DNA of 64,000 nt from Acanthosepion pharaonis (taxonomy: Eukaryota > Mollusca > Cephalopoda > Sepiida > Sepiidae): NCBI GenBank assembly GCA_903632075.3, contig CAHIKZ030005499.1:1566001-1630000 (forward strand), given 5' to 3'. Positions within the stretch are counted from its first letter, which is position 1. Each line of letters starts with the position of its first letter. The notes beneath the pieces were generated by a model. It did no database searches, was not told the origin of the DNA, and was given only the letters and a program-made list of their open reading frames with translations. Made by a program: the position numbers and the translations under genes. Shown piece after piece: positions 43,744-55,140 of this stretch.

Positions 43744-43925
43744 ATAATGTACTATTTTTTGTGACTCTAACGAATTAATTTTGTGACACTTAACACACTA
43801 TTTTTTTGTAATCACTCACCTACGATTTTTTGTCACTCATAATGGATTAATGTTTTGTGACCCTGTCAGACTAATAACTTTTAACGAACTCATTTTTGTG
43901 ACTCCTAACAGACTAATATTTAAAA
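43540..43925. repeat. ~30-bp degenerate repeat with (GT)n
   Basis: About a dozen diverged units built on gtgactcctaacggactaat followed by a T-run. A (GT)n array has expanded inside one unit at 43691-43742. Confidence 0.85.
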
Positions 43926-44467
43926 AAAAAACTTTTGTATATCCTTTAAATGTAGCTAAAACCTGCTCTATACCGGACATCAATTGCATTAGAAGTACAT
44001 ATTCTTAAATAAGTATTATGGTGTTACTAAGCGTTACTAATTATAGCGTTACTGAGGCTAATAAACTTTTAATTATTGTTACGGAAAACCTTGTTTCTGA
44101 TAGTTACTAGAAATAGGTGAAAGTTCACGAACAAAGCTGATCCGGGCTTTTGACAAATTTTGAAAATGTAATAAAAAAATTAAATAGCAGACGTGTCCTC
44201 GCCAGATAAGGCGAATCTATTCACCCCAGTCTTTGCCTCGAACTCAAGGTTAGATAACATAGAACATCCCCGACTTCATCATCATCTTGCGGCCTCAGCC
44301 GAGATTGAACTCACCAATACTTTGATTGGTGTAATTCATAATCTTCTCAAATAGCTGAATTCTTGATGCTTCGCTAGAGCTATCAAGGGTGTTTTTATCG
44401 TGACACCATCACTAAATGGATTGCCAACCAAGGCTCAGAGAGACTCCATTCACCCTCCTCTAAGAGC

Positions 44468-44691
44468 AGGTTTGAATTCAGAGTTTTCCTTCTCCTAGAC
44501 CAGTTGCCATCCAAGGCTATAGAACCCAGTCTGTCCTGCTATTTACCCATAGCTGGAGGAAGAAGAAAGAGGATTCACACCTTTCCCAAGGGTGTTAGCA
44601 CGTAAGTAAATGTAATGGATTCGACTGGAATTCGAACTCGGCTCTCCGATTCCTCAATCCAAGCCGCTATCCATTACTCCACCGTGCCTCC
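44468..44691 (-). repeat. tRNA-derived SINE-A
   Basis: Minus strand: ggcacggtggagtaatggat head, gccgagttcgaattccagtc B-box region, then the body to the ctaggagaaggaaaactctg end. The copy is full-length relative to 32734. Confidence 0.82.
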
Positions 44692-44699
44692 CGACTTAC

Positions 44700-45770
44700 C
44701 CCATGTCACTAAACACAATCTCAGTTGTATGTTTATTACAATCCAGGAAGTCTCGAGATTTATCAAAAGACTTGATCCTAACAAATCCATTAGACCGCAC
44801 ACAACCTCAGAATATCAACCCAGTCTTAGGGAAATTATTTAATCACTGGATGAAGGAGAAATCTTTCCTAAGTCTGTATTCCCGGTTTTCAAGAACGCGG
44901 GTGAGCGCTCATCCCTCTCTCGGTATAGACCCATCAGCCTCTTCAGTGTCATTAGCAATCTTTTTAAGGCTATAATCAACAAGATGACTGTTGGTCACAT
45001 AAATAGGAACAATTTCTTGAGCAACAAGCAGTACGGGTTTCGTTCAACCCGATCCACTGCTGATGTCCTAATACTCAATCAGTGAGGCACTTGACAACAA
45101 ATACATCCAAAGGACTATAGTATTAGATATTTCAAAGGTCTTTGACAAGGTGTGACATAAAGGATTGCTGCAAAGGTTCTGTAGCTATAGAATCAAAGTC
45201 TTTCCTAACACACAGGTCCCTGAAAATAGTCGTTTACGACTTGTGCGCCGGGATCCTACCAATCAACGAAGGCGTTCACCCAGGGGTCGCTTCTAGGATC
45301 AACCTTCTTTTTATTTTACATAAATGATTTACCTCCAATCATTTGTGAATATCTATTCTGATGATAGAACGGTATATCGATAAACGAGATTTGGCAGCAC
45401 TAACATCTCAGTCAGGTGTGGGTGACTGGCTGGTTACATTCAATGCCTCGAAAACCAAATTAGTTACATTCCATCATAGCCGATCGAACTCTGATCTATC
45501 ATCAATCACGATAAATAGATGTTCCCACAGGGGAAAACCCTGTGCCTTGTGCACCCAGACCCTCGTACATACGATCCATCTTTAAAGTTACTGGAAAAAT
45601 GGTCAGATGCCTGTACCGCTCCAGTAAGGACCCGACTCCTCCTTCTACCTTTACAAGAGCTAGATGAGGCCAAAAATGGAGTTCTCCTGCAATGTACGGA
45701 CAGGAGTTGTCCGGTTCTCATTTTCCAGCCACGTCCGAAAGCATCTCCGCGTCCTTGTGGGTAACTAATT
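44700..45770 (+). pseudogene. LINE-A reverse transcriptase palm relic
   Basis: Across frames: EVSRFIKRLDPNKS, RYRPISLFSVISNLFKAIIN, KQYGFRSTRSTADVLILNQ, a DISKAF-like phrase, LPINEGVHPG (normally GVPQG), YINDLPP, VNIYSDDRT in place of the catalytic YADD box, and WLVTFNASKTKLVTFHHS. These are RT motifs 2 to 6 in order. Many frameshifts and stops are present, and the catalytic box has Ser for Ala. It is the only palm domain of this LINE in the window. A GC-rich satellite follows directly. Confidence 0.82.
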
Positions 45771-46690
45771 ATTTTCCGCCCTATATCCCCTTTTTAACGG
45801 GCAAAAATTCTCAATAGAACCCGTGTACACGGGGTCGGGTTTGTCTACCTTCCAGACGAGACTCTGCCTTTCGGCATAGCCTCTTCTGCGTTCCTCTACA
45901 TCTGGAGAGATCAACATTAGAGTGTTCGCAAACACAGGCGTTTGATGAACTCGGAATTTACTAAGTCCTCCCGCAGGGGGGGGGTAGCATTAAGTCGGTT
46001 TTTTAACGTAGGGCGTTCCAAGTTCGTAGGATCGGAAAAAAAATCTCTGTAGATCGCGTATACACGGGGTTGGACAGCTATCTATCTCCCCAGCCGAGAC
46101 TCTGCACAGGTATAGGCTCGTCTGAGTTCTTCCCTGCTCGAAGCTGAGTACTGTCAAAGTCGGAGAGTTGATGAACTGGTATTTACCCAATCGTCTCCAA
46201 TAGGCAGGGTGTGGCACAAAGCCGGTTATTTAACACAGCGTTTTCCGAGCCACGGACAAAATTCTCCATAGACCCCATATAAACTGGGTCGGGTAGCTGT
46301 CTACCTTCCAAAACGAGACTCTGCCCTTGGGTAGAGCATTGTCTGGGCTCCTTCCGCCCGGAGGCAGAGAGGTTGACAAACAGTATTCGCAAAAAACGAT
46401 GTTTGGTGAACTCGGTATTTACCCAAGTCCTCCTCACTCGGTGGGATGTGGCATAAGGCCGGTTATTTAACGTGGGGATTTCCGAGTTCGTAGGCTCGGT
46501 CAAAAATTCCCCGTAGAATCCCACCTAATAATAGAATTGGGTTTGTCTAGTCGAGACTCTGTCCTTCGACATAGCCTCGTCTGGGTTCATCCCCTGCTCG
46601 AAGGCAGAGAGTTCGACAATCTGAGTATTGTCAAACTCAGGGGTATGGTGAACTCTACATATCCGCAGAGTTCTCCTGAATATATGTATC
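45770..46690. repeat. GC-rich ~220-240-bp satellite, block 1
   Basis: About four units. Landmarks in each: a start like gtggcataaggccggttatt, the inverted pair cccg..tat..cggg, gagactctgcccttcggcat, gcctcgtctgggttc, cgaaggcagagagttcgac. Starts fall near 45766, 45985, 46208 and 46447. GC is clearly above the surrounding sequence. No coding potential is recognised. Confidence 0.85.
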
Positions 46691-46758
46691 CAGGACATTA
46701 ATGGGAAAAATGGATCATATCACACTTTGAAGAGTTATCAGAACCCATGAGTCGCCAG

Positions 46759-46795
<37 letters not shown>

Positions 46796-47590
46796 ACTGA
46801 TCTGGAAGATATACAAAAATATAAACCAAAGTAAGAAATAATAATTCCAAAATTTTTAGATAATACTCTGAAAGCGAAGATTATTAATTTTGCACTAGAA
46901 TGTGAATTGAATAAACTTTGACCAATAAAATGATTTTTGTATTCACGATGGTATTGTTAACTTACAGCCACCTAAAGGTAGATTTTCATATTATTAACAT
47001 CTGACATTTCTACAACCGTACATACTGAAGTAGCTGCTCAACGTAGTCTGGAATTTTAGAATATTCTGTCAAAATATTTTTTTTTAATATTTGCAACAGT
47101 TCAATGTCGATTTTTTCTTTACGCAAATTAGCGGCGACATGGAAAAACATCATATATTCAAAGTTAGTATGAATTTTCAATGTATTTCGACAGAGTTGAC
47201 TTTAATTATCATTTTTCAATCCGATGTTTTGGAATTTTTATATCATCAGACGACCAATCCAATCAACATACATGAAAGATAAAGATAATCTGATTTTTTA
47301 AAGAAAAGAAAAGAAAAAGACGAAATTGAATTTTGTTCACGAAGAAGCGTTTATATTCAAATGGAAAATATTGAATTTTTTCTGGGAAACATTTTAGCGA
47401 ATAATGAATAAAAATGAATTCATTATTTCAAAATAGGAAAGTAACTATATTTTATTTGTAGCGATATCTATTTATATGAATAAAAATTAAGTTTCACAAG
47501 CTTTTATTCAAATTTTAGACACATCAACTTAATAAAAAGTCACATCAAGTGGATAAATGAGAAATATTTCGCGTTGTATAGACAAATACA
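46690..47590. other. Mostly unrecognised, one weak hammerhead-like motif
   Basis: A short TA run at 46763-46791. On the minus strand at 47221-47255 CTGATGATATAAAAATTCCAA with a GAAAC-like AAAAC is a degraded hammerhead order. Otherwise AT-rich with no gene seen. Confidence 0.4.
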
Positions 47591-47595
47591 AACAC

Positions 47596-47597
<2 letters not shown>

Positions 47598-47650
<53 letters not shown>
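47598..47650. repeat. (TA)n microsatellite
   Basis: TA run abutting the hammerhead palindrome. Confidence 0.95.
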
Positions 47651-47654
<4 letters not shown>

Positions 47655-47692
47655 TTATCGAGTCTAGAAGAAACCCCAACAGGAAGCAGAAA

Positions 47693-47738
47693 GCACTAAA
47701 CGGCCGTTTCGTCCTATATTTGGACTCATCAGCAGCGC
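47693..47738 (-). ncRNA. Canonical type I hammerhead ribozyme
   Basis: Minus strand in order: helix I gcgctg, core CTGATGA, helix II GTCC/GGAC with loop aaata plus T, GAAA, helix III ACG/CGT around gc, cleavage base U17, helix I return tagtgc (two G-U pairs). Every invariant core base is present. The helix II and core wording closely resembles the schistosome Sm-alpha hammerhead as I remember it. Flank gtagtggatgcgc continues the SINE body. Confidence 0.88.
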
Positions 47739-47751
47739 GCATCCACTACTG

Positions 47752-47796
47752 AGAAATGAACCCAAATACAGGACGAAACGGACGTCCAGGGCTTTC
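47752..47796 (+). ncRNA. Hammerhead, damaged partner of the palindrome
   Basis: The 3' half is intact: aggac, GAAACGGACGTC and cagggc with helix III ACG/CGU and C17. The first core strand is replaced by gagaaatgaaccc, so it cannot fold as a full ribozyme. Confidence 0.6.
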
Positions 47797-47879
47797 GGCA
47801 TTCTGTTGAGGTTTTTTCTAGACTCGATGAATTACTTAATTATGATTATCTCAAATCCTCCCAATAATTTCTGTCACTT

Positions 47880-48195
47880 GTATATCCTTGCTTGAACCGC
47901 ATTCTAATGTTCTGGATAGAAGCCGTGGCTCGTGGGGGCACTGTCCTATGCGTAAGGGAAACTCGAATGAGTTACACCACGGAATTTGTCTAATTTCGTT
48001 ACCTTTCCGTCACCGAGGCCCGATGGTACAGTTGTTATGACGCTTGCGTCTTACCGTAGCGCCCCGGTTTCAGTTCTCGGTATTGGATGAGTCTCGAATA
48101 TAGAACGAAATAGCCGACCTGTATTTTCTCCATTCTGTTGAGGTTTCTTCTAGCCTCGACGAATTATTTAATTATGATTATTTCAAATCCTCCTA
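47880..48195 (+). repeat. tRNA-derived SINE with degenerate hammerhead
   Basis: A-box-like tggtacagttgttatgacg near 48024 and B-box ggtttcagttc at 48066-48076 lie 5' of a damaged hammerhead (48083-48120: GGATGA, gtct...agaac, GAAA). The 3' tail cattctgttgaggtttcttc and gacgaattatttaatta matches the copy at 56480. Confidence 0.75.
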
Positions 48196-48228
48196 ATAAT
48201 ATACATATTATTTTATTAATCAGTGAAC

Positions 48229-48280
48229 ATATATATATGTGTGTGTGTGTGTGTGTCTGTGTCTGTCTGTCTGTCTGTCT
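48229..48280. repeat. (TA)n-(GT)n-(CTGT)n microsatellite
   Basis: Short TA, GT, then CTGT units. Confidence 0.9.
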
Positions 48281-48464
48281 GTACCTGTTAGGAAAAGTAA
48301 GTTTTTCTTACTGGAACTTCTGCGAAGTGTATTTTTTTTAAATATATTATTACTATAAAAGTCATCTTTAGTCCTTCAGTTGCTATCGGTGTTTTTATTT
48401 TATTAAACAGTGAAATTAATAACAGCGGACCTAAATTGAGAAGTCCTACAAAAGGGAAGTGCAT

Positions 48465-48560
48465 CTCTGACTGGAATCGAACCTGCGTCACATTTTACCG
48501 CAGGGAAACCACTTCCCAATGTGATATGTGTCGCTACCAGAATTGAATATTAAAACACCG
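48465..48560 (-). repeat. tRNA-like SINE head
   Basis: Minus strand: tggtagcgacacatatc, then gacgcaggttcgattccagt with a strong B-box. The A-box is weak. Downstream identity is not resolved. Confidence 0.5.
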
Positions 48561-48639
48561 CTTTTCGTAACTTTGTCCTGTTACTCTGGATCCATGACCG
48601 AAATAGTAGAGGAACACTTTGGCTTAAGAAGTGGTTTCC

Positions 48640-48640
<1 letters not shown>

Positions 48641-48679
<39 letters not shown>

Positions 48680-48725
48680 TAGGTAGGTAGGTAGGTAAGT
48701 AGGTAGTTAGGTTGGTTGGTTGGTT
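48641..48725. repeat. (TA)n-(GGTA)n microsatellite
   Basis: TA to 48676, then GGTA and GGTT units. Confidence 0.95.
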
Positions 48726-48817
48726 AATAAAACAAGGACAATAATATAATCAGTACAATAAACATTTATTAAATATTAACCAGATGACGAAAATGAAACA
48801 CGGAGAGAATGGTTTTA

Positions 48818-48862
48818 TGCTCGGAATTTTCGGACACGCCTGTGTCCTTCATCAATGGTCGA
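48818..48862 (-). ncRNA. Hammerhead-like motif
   Basis: Minus strand: TTGATGA, helix II AGGACAC/GTGTCC with loop aggc, then GAAAATTCC. Helix II is long and perfect. Helix III and the cleavage base are uncertain. Confidence 0.42.
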
Positions 48863-49058
48863 AGGAACAAACAGAGAAATAGGAATTATTGATAGATGTT
48901 TTTGTAGATGGGGTATTTTCTAGTGGAAATCGTATTATTATCTGATTCCTCGATGTGTGAAACATTTTATGAAAATAAACTTACAGTTAAAATTTTGATG
49001 GGTGTAAAAGTGTTAGGCAGGTCTATTGTTACTAGTATGTGTCGTAGGGGGAAGTGAG

Positions 49059-49063
<5 letters not shown>

Positions 49064-49117
<54 letters not shown>

Positions 49118-49356
49118 GTAGTATGTTTTCATTCAAACATGTTTCAGTGAATAATATAGACATAGATCACAGTCACATTAACTTTGTCTTAGTAAATCAC
49201 CCTGAGGATGATGTTTGAGGAGACAGCAAGTACTTGAGTAAGAAAAAACTACGGCGCCTTCCTTGATAAATTTCAACTTAACATCAAAAAACTGGTTAGA
49301 GAACTAGAAAGTTTTATTATAAAATTAAACATAATAAATGTACATTAATCTAAGTA

Positions 49357-49417
<61 letters not shown>
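49064..49417. repeat. (TA)n arrays enclosing family G segment
   Basis: TA at 49064-49113 and 49361-49417. Between them a terminus like aacatgtttcagtgaat and the degenerate hammerhead phrase cctgaggatgatgtttgagg. Confidence 0.85.
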
Positions 49418-49419
<2 letters not shown>

Positions 49420-49539
49420 AAATATAGTCTTAAGGTGTGCTATATTTATGGGATAAAGTGCTCAATATCAGAGATAGAGTGTGAATATAAAAGTGAACAT
49501 AGAAGTCAACACTTAGAGAGGCCTACAACAGTCATCAGC

Positions 49540-49695
49540 CTACAACAACCAATCAAAAACTTGCAAACTTTGCTTGGAGGAAAAATAGCTATCATTACTT
49601 TCCCCGACCAAAATAAATTATTAAATAAAAGATCCGAGCTCATCTCAAAATGCAGGCATGAAAATAAATTTTTACTACGTAACCTAAAAAAATGA
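49540..49695 (+). pseudogene. PLE-2 C-terminal relic
   Basis: CKLCLEEK in one frame and, after a one-base shift, IAIITFPDQNKLLNKRSELI then SKCRHENKFLLRNLKK and a stop at 49693-49695. Best-preserved copy of the PLE-2 tail. The 3' region that follows is (AAT)n and A-rich to about 50130. Confidence 0.68.
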
Positions 49696-49724
49696 AAAAC
49701 GGAAAAAATAAAATAAAAAACAAA

Positions 49725-49727
49725 TAC

Positions 49728-49771
<44 letters not shown>

Positions 49772-50130
49772 TAAAAAAAATAAATAAATAAATAAAATAA
49801 ATAAATAAGTACTATGTTGCTTAAAAACCGAAAAACCAAAAAAGAGAAAATATAAAATAAATTGACCTAAATTCATCCAAGTAAATAAATAGGCAAACCA
49901 ATCCCAAATTAAAAAACTGTTCCCGCCAAAAAAATAATAGTTAGAATGAACTACAACAACCAACCCCAAAATTGAACAAATAGCTTTAATTAAATTCCCA
50001 AACCAAAACAAAACTGTTAAATACGTGATATAAACAAATTTTTACTACGTTAATAAATAAATAAATAAAATAAGAAACAAAAAAAAAAAATAAATAAATA
50101 AAATAAAATAAAAAAATAAATAAAAACGAG
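49725..50130. repeat. (AAT)n and AAAT-rich low-complexity sequence
   Basis: AAT triplets at 49731-49768 and several AAAT clusters follow the PLE-2 end. No gene is seen. Confidence 0.85.
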
Positions 50131-50323
50131 CAATATAACTTGACCCAAATAAATGAACAAAGCGACTTCCGGTAAAAATAACCGCCATAATAGAATACCC
50201 ACAATGCACCACTAACCCGTATATATATAAATAGCCGAGAAAAATAACAGCACACGTGGCCTGACGATTGCATATAGCATGAAACAGACTGTCGCCTCTA
50301 AGTGTTGACTTCTATGTTCACTT

Positions 50324-50559
50324 TTATATATATATATATATATATACGGAATCCGTCATTTGACCTGACATGCTGAACCATTCAGCTATGTATAGGAATG
50401 CTGGTTCGATTCCTGTCGGTGAACGCATATTTTCTACGAAATTTCTCAAACATTCAGGCCGGTAAATATAATTAATACTGCTTAATTAAATTGTATCTAA
50501 AAAAAAAATAACGTATAAACGAAAAGATTATTAGATAATTGTCGGACTTAATCCATTTC

Positions 50560-50612
<53 letters not shown>

Positions 50613-50620
50613 ACTATATT
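50324..50620. repeat. SINE-B with internally inverted tRNA head
   Basis: Between TA runs (50324-50345 and 50564-50590): the A-box-like half lies on the minus strand (agctgaatggttcagcatg) while the B-box half (gctggttcgattcctgtcgg) and the 3' body lie on the plus strand. The body ends cggacttaatccatttcc against TA, as at 19089. Confidence 0.65.
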
Positions 50621-50639
50621 CAAGAGCATCCACTGTGTA

Positions 50640-50926
50640 TGAAACTCATAAAAAACACGGAAAAGACATATCAGAGACGCTACTAGATTTCAGTGAGTAA
50701 ATGAAAGGAAGAAGTAAGCGAAGCTGAAAGTGTTTAACGTCTCCTTCTTATACATCATACATCATAAATAATCGTGTATTCCGTTTTGATCGTGTGGAAA
50801 GACGGGGAAGACATATCAGATACGCGGCTTGGTTTCAGTTAAAAAGAAAGAATGAATGAATGCTTAATGCGTACTGGAATACCTCATAGTTAATGAGTAT
50901 ATCAAATAGGCTACTTGGTTTCAGTG

Positions 50927-50965
<39 letters not shown>

Positions 50966-51240
50966 AAAAAGTAAGAAAGAAAGAAAGAAAGAAATGTTTA
51001 ATGTCTCCTGACAATGGCTTATAAATAATGAACTATTCCATTTTGATCGCATGCAAAGACGGAAAAGTTATATCGGAGACGTCAGTCGATTTCAGTGAAA
51101 AAAAGAAAAGTTTACTGTCTCCTGGCAATACCTAATAGATAATGGACTAATCCGTTTTGATCGCGTGGAAAATGAAAGAAAGAATGATAGCTAGCTAACT
51201 AGATAGAACTGTTTAACGTCTGTTCTAGTGAAATAAAAGA
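50640..51240. repeat. ~110-bp degenerate repeat with (GAAA)n
   Basis: Four to five units share tttgatcgcgtggaaaga, acatatcagagacgc, tttcagtgagaaagaaag and gtttaacgtctcct. GAAA has expanded in one at 50930-50995. An inverted relative follows at 51770-51960. Confidence 0.75.
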
Positions 51241-51249
51241 AGTTGTCAA

Positions 51250-51773
51250 TTTCCAATCCTTTCATTCGGTACACCCTTACTTAAAATAACAACCAGCATT
51301 CATAGATATGATTGTTATTGCAATACTTTGTTAAAATTGTTAAATTCTAATATTTAACGATGTCATAGTGGAAGTTCTACGGATGTTTTCTTGCCGTAGA
51401 ACTCGCCATCAGTTTACTCAAACAGTAATTTAAGGATTAAGATTCACCAGAAATTCAAATAGGTAAACCATGAAATTTTCATGCGTACTTCTAAGTAAAG
51501 CAATATTTTCCCTATCGAAATCTTCGGGTTTGAGTATACGTACTTGAATTAAAAGAATATTTATAAGTTGAAACAAGGTCTTAACAGTAAAGTCATATGA
51601 CGACTGACGATCTAGTTTCTGCAATAATAATTAACTAGCCGAAAAACTGGCTTGCAAACATGTTTATTAATAAATTTATTTATTTATAAGTTAGGATGTA
51701 CAAATGAAAAGATTTAAAATTGTCAACTTTTGCTATTTCACCGAAAAAGATATTAAATACTTCAATCTTCCTG

Positions 51774-51825
<52 letters not shown>

Positions 51826-52730
51826 TTTCTTTCTTTCTTTCTTTCATTCATTTTCTCATTGAAACCAAGTAGCGTCTCTGATGTGTCAGTTCCGTGTTTT
51901 CACCCGGTTAAAACAGAATAGTCTATTCTCTATTAGGTACAGGCAGGGTGTAACGGTCGTGCAAACTAAGGAACTAACTAACGAAGGGAGGGAGGCACAA
52001 ATAGAATTATAACAGAAATATTTCAGTTTAATTTATTACTTAACCTAAAATTTCATTACCTAAGTTAAAATTTTCGCCGATTTTTTTTTTAATTCGTTGA
52101 AAATTTGAACTTTTATTTTCTACAACTGCTGCCAAAAACTTCGATGCAAATTTTACCCAACAGAAATAATAAATGTCCGCATATCTTTTAAGCAATGCTA
52201 AATCGCTTTCAATTCTCACTGAATTATATTCACGGCTACCACGAAAGAAATGTATGCAAACTTAGAAAACATTTTTTTTTTAAATATTTCTCCAAGGAAT
52301 ATTAAAATTAAATCCTTCCTGCCGAATTCAGTAGTGAAAAAGTAAATCCTTATAGGTACTTTACGTTTCAAAATTCAAAATAATTACAAAAAATCCGACT
52401 AGTTTTATCAAATTTTGTATTATTTGCTACTCACTGCTGGAAACATTTTACTGAATTTTATTTTAAAATTCGTTGTATTTTAAGCATATCATTAAAACTA
52501 TTTGTCACTAAAATAATCTTCAGTCGCCCGAAAGTCTGAGATGAAACATTGCCTATTATTATGCAATATCTTACATTTCTTCCTCTTGTTTTTTATCGCA
52601 ACTCCCAGGTCGCTTTCAAATTCCACTATCGTTAAACAAGAAAGGTAAATGGAAAATAAAGAATTAGCTTTCAGTGTGAATTGAATTGTTATCTCTTATC
52701 CTTGGGAGACCCACTTATTTGTAATTATGT
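51250..52730. other. AT-rich, (CTTT)n at 51774-51845, no gene
   Basis: A CTTT array and an inverted member of the 50640 repeat (51840-51960: attgaaaccaagtagcgtct). The rest is AT-rich without recognisable coding sequence. Confidence 0.5.
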
Positions 52731-52732
52731 AA

Positions 52733-52946
52733 ATGTGCAAAAATTTCAGGTAGAGTATATCTGTAAAAGGACAATATGAATATTCATGTTCGTTTGTATC
52801 TGTAAAATATGAATATTCATATTGTAGTTTTATATGTATAAAAGGGCAATATGAATATTCATATTGTAGTTTTATATCTATAAAAGGACAATATGAATAT
52901 TCATATTGTCCTTTTACAAATACACTCTGAAATTTTTACACATTGT
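52733..52946. mobile_element. Palindromic MITE-like element
   Basis: The left end gtgcaaaaatttcag and the right end, reversed, gtgtaaaaatttcag are inverted. Inside, aggacaatatgaatattcat recurs four times, each with the palindrome caatatgaatattcatattg or a close form. No coding sequence. Terminal target duplication is not resolved. Confidence 0.65.
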
Positions 52947-53094
52947 CGACATTGAAAACAAAAACAATATTCAATTATGTATGTATATAACAATTGCTGG
53001 TGTTTAATATTTTTATTATATATACAGACCATTATCAGAAAAGAATCATGATTTAAAACTGTCTTTTTTATTAAAATAAGCACTATTATTTAAA

Positions 53095-53875
53095 TTGCTG
53101 TTACCGATATTTCGTAAAATTTTGAACGTTAAATTACAAAATCTGCTACAGAAGGTAGCGACGGAGAGTGTGAAGAAGGGACTATGCATAAACTACAAGA
53201 AAATGGAGTGCATATCGTCAGTAAGAGGGAGAAAATTTCCGAAAAGCGATCTGGAGGTCGGGAACACTAGAATCAAGCAGACGCGGAAGTTTAAATATCT
53301 GGGAAACCTCTTGACAGTGGACGGTAAGTCCGAAACAGAGATCCGTAGATGTATTGGGATGGCCAAGGACGCATTCCAAAAGCTGGGCAGAGTATTATGA
53401 GATAGGAGGATTTATTTGGTAACAAAGAATACTGAGTTCTTACGTGACATCTGTCCTTCTTTACGGCAGCGAATCTTGGACGATTTCCTCAAAGATGAAG
53501 AAGAGACTCAAGGCGACAGAGATGTGGTTCTACAGAAGGATGCTAAGGATATCATGGACCGAACGTGTTAGGAACGATGAGATCTTAGAGAGGTTATAAA
53601 CAAGGAGGAGGTTTATACTTGATATCAGGAAGAGGCAGCTGAAGTTTCTGGGACACATAATAAGGAAGGAGGGCCTGAAGAATCTGATACTCATGGGTCG
53701 AATAGAGGGAAAGAGAGACAAGGGGAAAAAACCCGTGACATATCTGGCGGACTTAAGCAAGTGGTCAGGGAGATGAAGCAGAGGGAAGGGACTTGTTGAG
53801 AGCTGCAAGAGATAGAGGGAGGTGGAGAACCATGATCGCCTACGTCATGAAAGGACATGGCACATAAAAAGAAAA
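53095..53875 (+). pseudogene. LINE-B endonuclease-RT C-terminal relic (longest copy)
   Basis: First frame 53095-53400: LQKVATESVKKGLCINYKKM, then GNTRIKQTRKFKYLGNLLTV and DGKSETEIRRCIGMAKDAFQKLGRVL broken by a stop (motifs 'G..IN..KTE', 'FKYLG....DG....EI..RI..A'). Other frames give WFYRRMLRISWTERV, KRQLKFLGHIIRKEGLKNLI, IEGKRDKGKKPVTYLADLSK and a final KGHGT. These follow the RT palm in a widespread animal LINE. The element end is ggacatggcacataaaaaga. Multiple frameshifts. Confidence 0.78.
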
Positions 53876-54479
53876 GAAAATTTGGACATTTCAGGTATGA
53901 AGAGAGGAACACTAAGCAATATTTCAAATTTCGAATTTCCCCGCCATGTGTCAACCAACCGAGGTGAAATCAAGGTTGAATGGTACGCGACTGTATCGAG
54001 AATTAGTTCAACATCTTTTCTTTTAGACTGTATTGCCTTATTGTGCATTTCAGAATTTAATTCCGTCCTGGGTATGACGATAAACTACATCCGCGTCGTG
54101 GGTAAGACGATAAACTACGTCCAACAGCAAGGCTTCTGATCGGAAAGTTTTGAGGAGCGTGGAACTAGATCTTAATTGCAGGTGTTCCCAGGTCCACCCT
54201 CACCCGGGGCGTTAAAACCTGTTAGTGTCTCAGCTATGGGTAAATAGTTAACCTGGGGTCAAAACACTACTAAAGTGTAAAAATGGTGGAGTAATTTCGC
54301 AGTGGAGGCTTGTATTTGTACTAAGTCGGTCCTAAAATAGGTTCGACGTACAAAACGTTAGAAACTTGATATAATAGGTAGTACGCAGAGTAATCTTGTT
54401 GTGGTCGCTGACTACTTTCGTATTCGACTACTGTCGTCCGACATCGACGCTATTTAGTAACTACCCCATGCATTCACAT

Positions 54480-55140
54480 GTGGCACAAGGCCGAATTTAA
54501 TGTGGGGTTCCCGAGCCCGCAGGCTCGGCCAAAAAAATCCCCGTAGACCCCGCATAAACGGGATCGGATCTGTCTACCTCCACGGCATAGCCTCGTTCGG
54601 GTTCCTCTCTGTCCGAAGGCAGAGTTCGACTGTCGTCGGACATCGACTAGTATTTAGTCACCTCATCCCAGAAGGGTATCATATGGCAGAAGGCCGGTTT
54701 AACGTGGGATCTCCGAGCCCGTGGGCTCAACCAAAAATATACCCTTTCAACCCGTATAAACGGGTTCAGGGTCGGTTTACCTCCCCGAAAGAGACTCTGC
54801 CCTTCGGCATAGCCTCGCTCGGGTTCCTCCCCGCCCGAAGGCAGAGAGTTCAACCGTTCAGCCGGTCGTCCCACATCGACTGGATATTCAGTCACCCCCA
54901 CACACACACACACACTGGGGCATCATGTGACACAAGGTCGGTTATTTATTGTGGGATCTCCGAGTAGCCCGTGGGCTCGGCCCAAAAATATGCTCATTGA
55001 AACCCGTATAAACGGGTTCAGTGTCGGTTTACCTCCCCAAACGAGACTCCGCTCCTCGGCGTAGCCTCGTTCGGGTTCCTCTCCGCCCGAAGGCAGAGAG
55101 TTCAACCGTTCAGCCGGTCGCCCGACATCGACTGACCCTC
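54480..55140. repeat. GC-rich satellite, block 2
   Basis: Three to four units of the same satellite as 45770-46690, starting near 54481, 54680 and 54925. The hairpin aaacccgtataaacgggtt and the pair gcccttcggcatagcc/cgcccgaaggcagag are better preserved here. A (CA)n tract has appeared in one unit (54899-54915). Confidence 0.88.

Larger units (their letters stand above)
47651..47850. repeat. Palindrome of two facing SINE-HHR 3' ends
   Basis: The left arm (tcgagtctagaagaaacccc...) is the inverse of the right arm (...gaggttttttctagactcga). Each arm contains the hammerhead region and the 3' tail of the tRNA-derived SINE annotated at 47880 and 56480. The arms join near 47740-47755. Confidence 0.85.
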
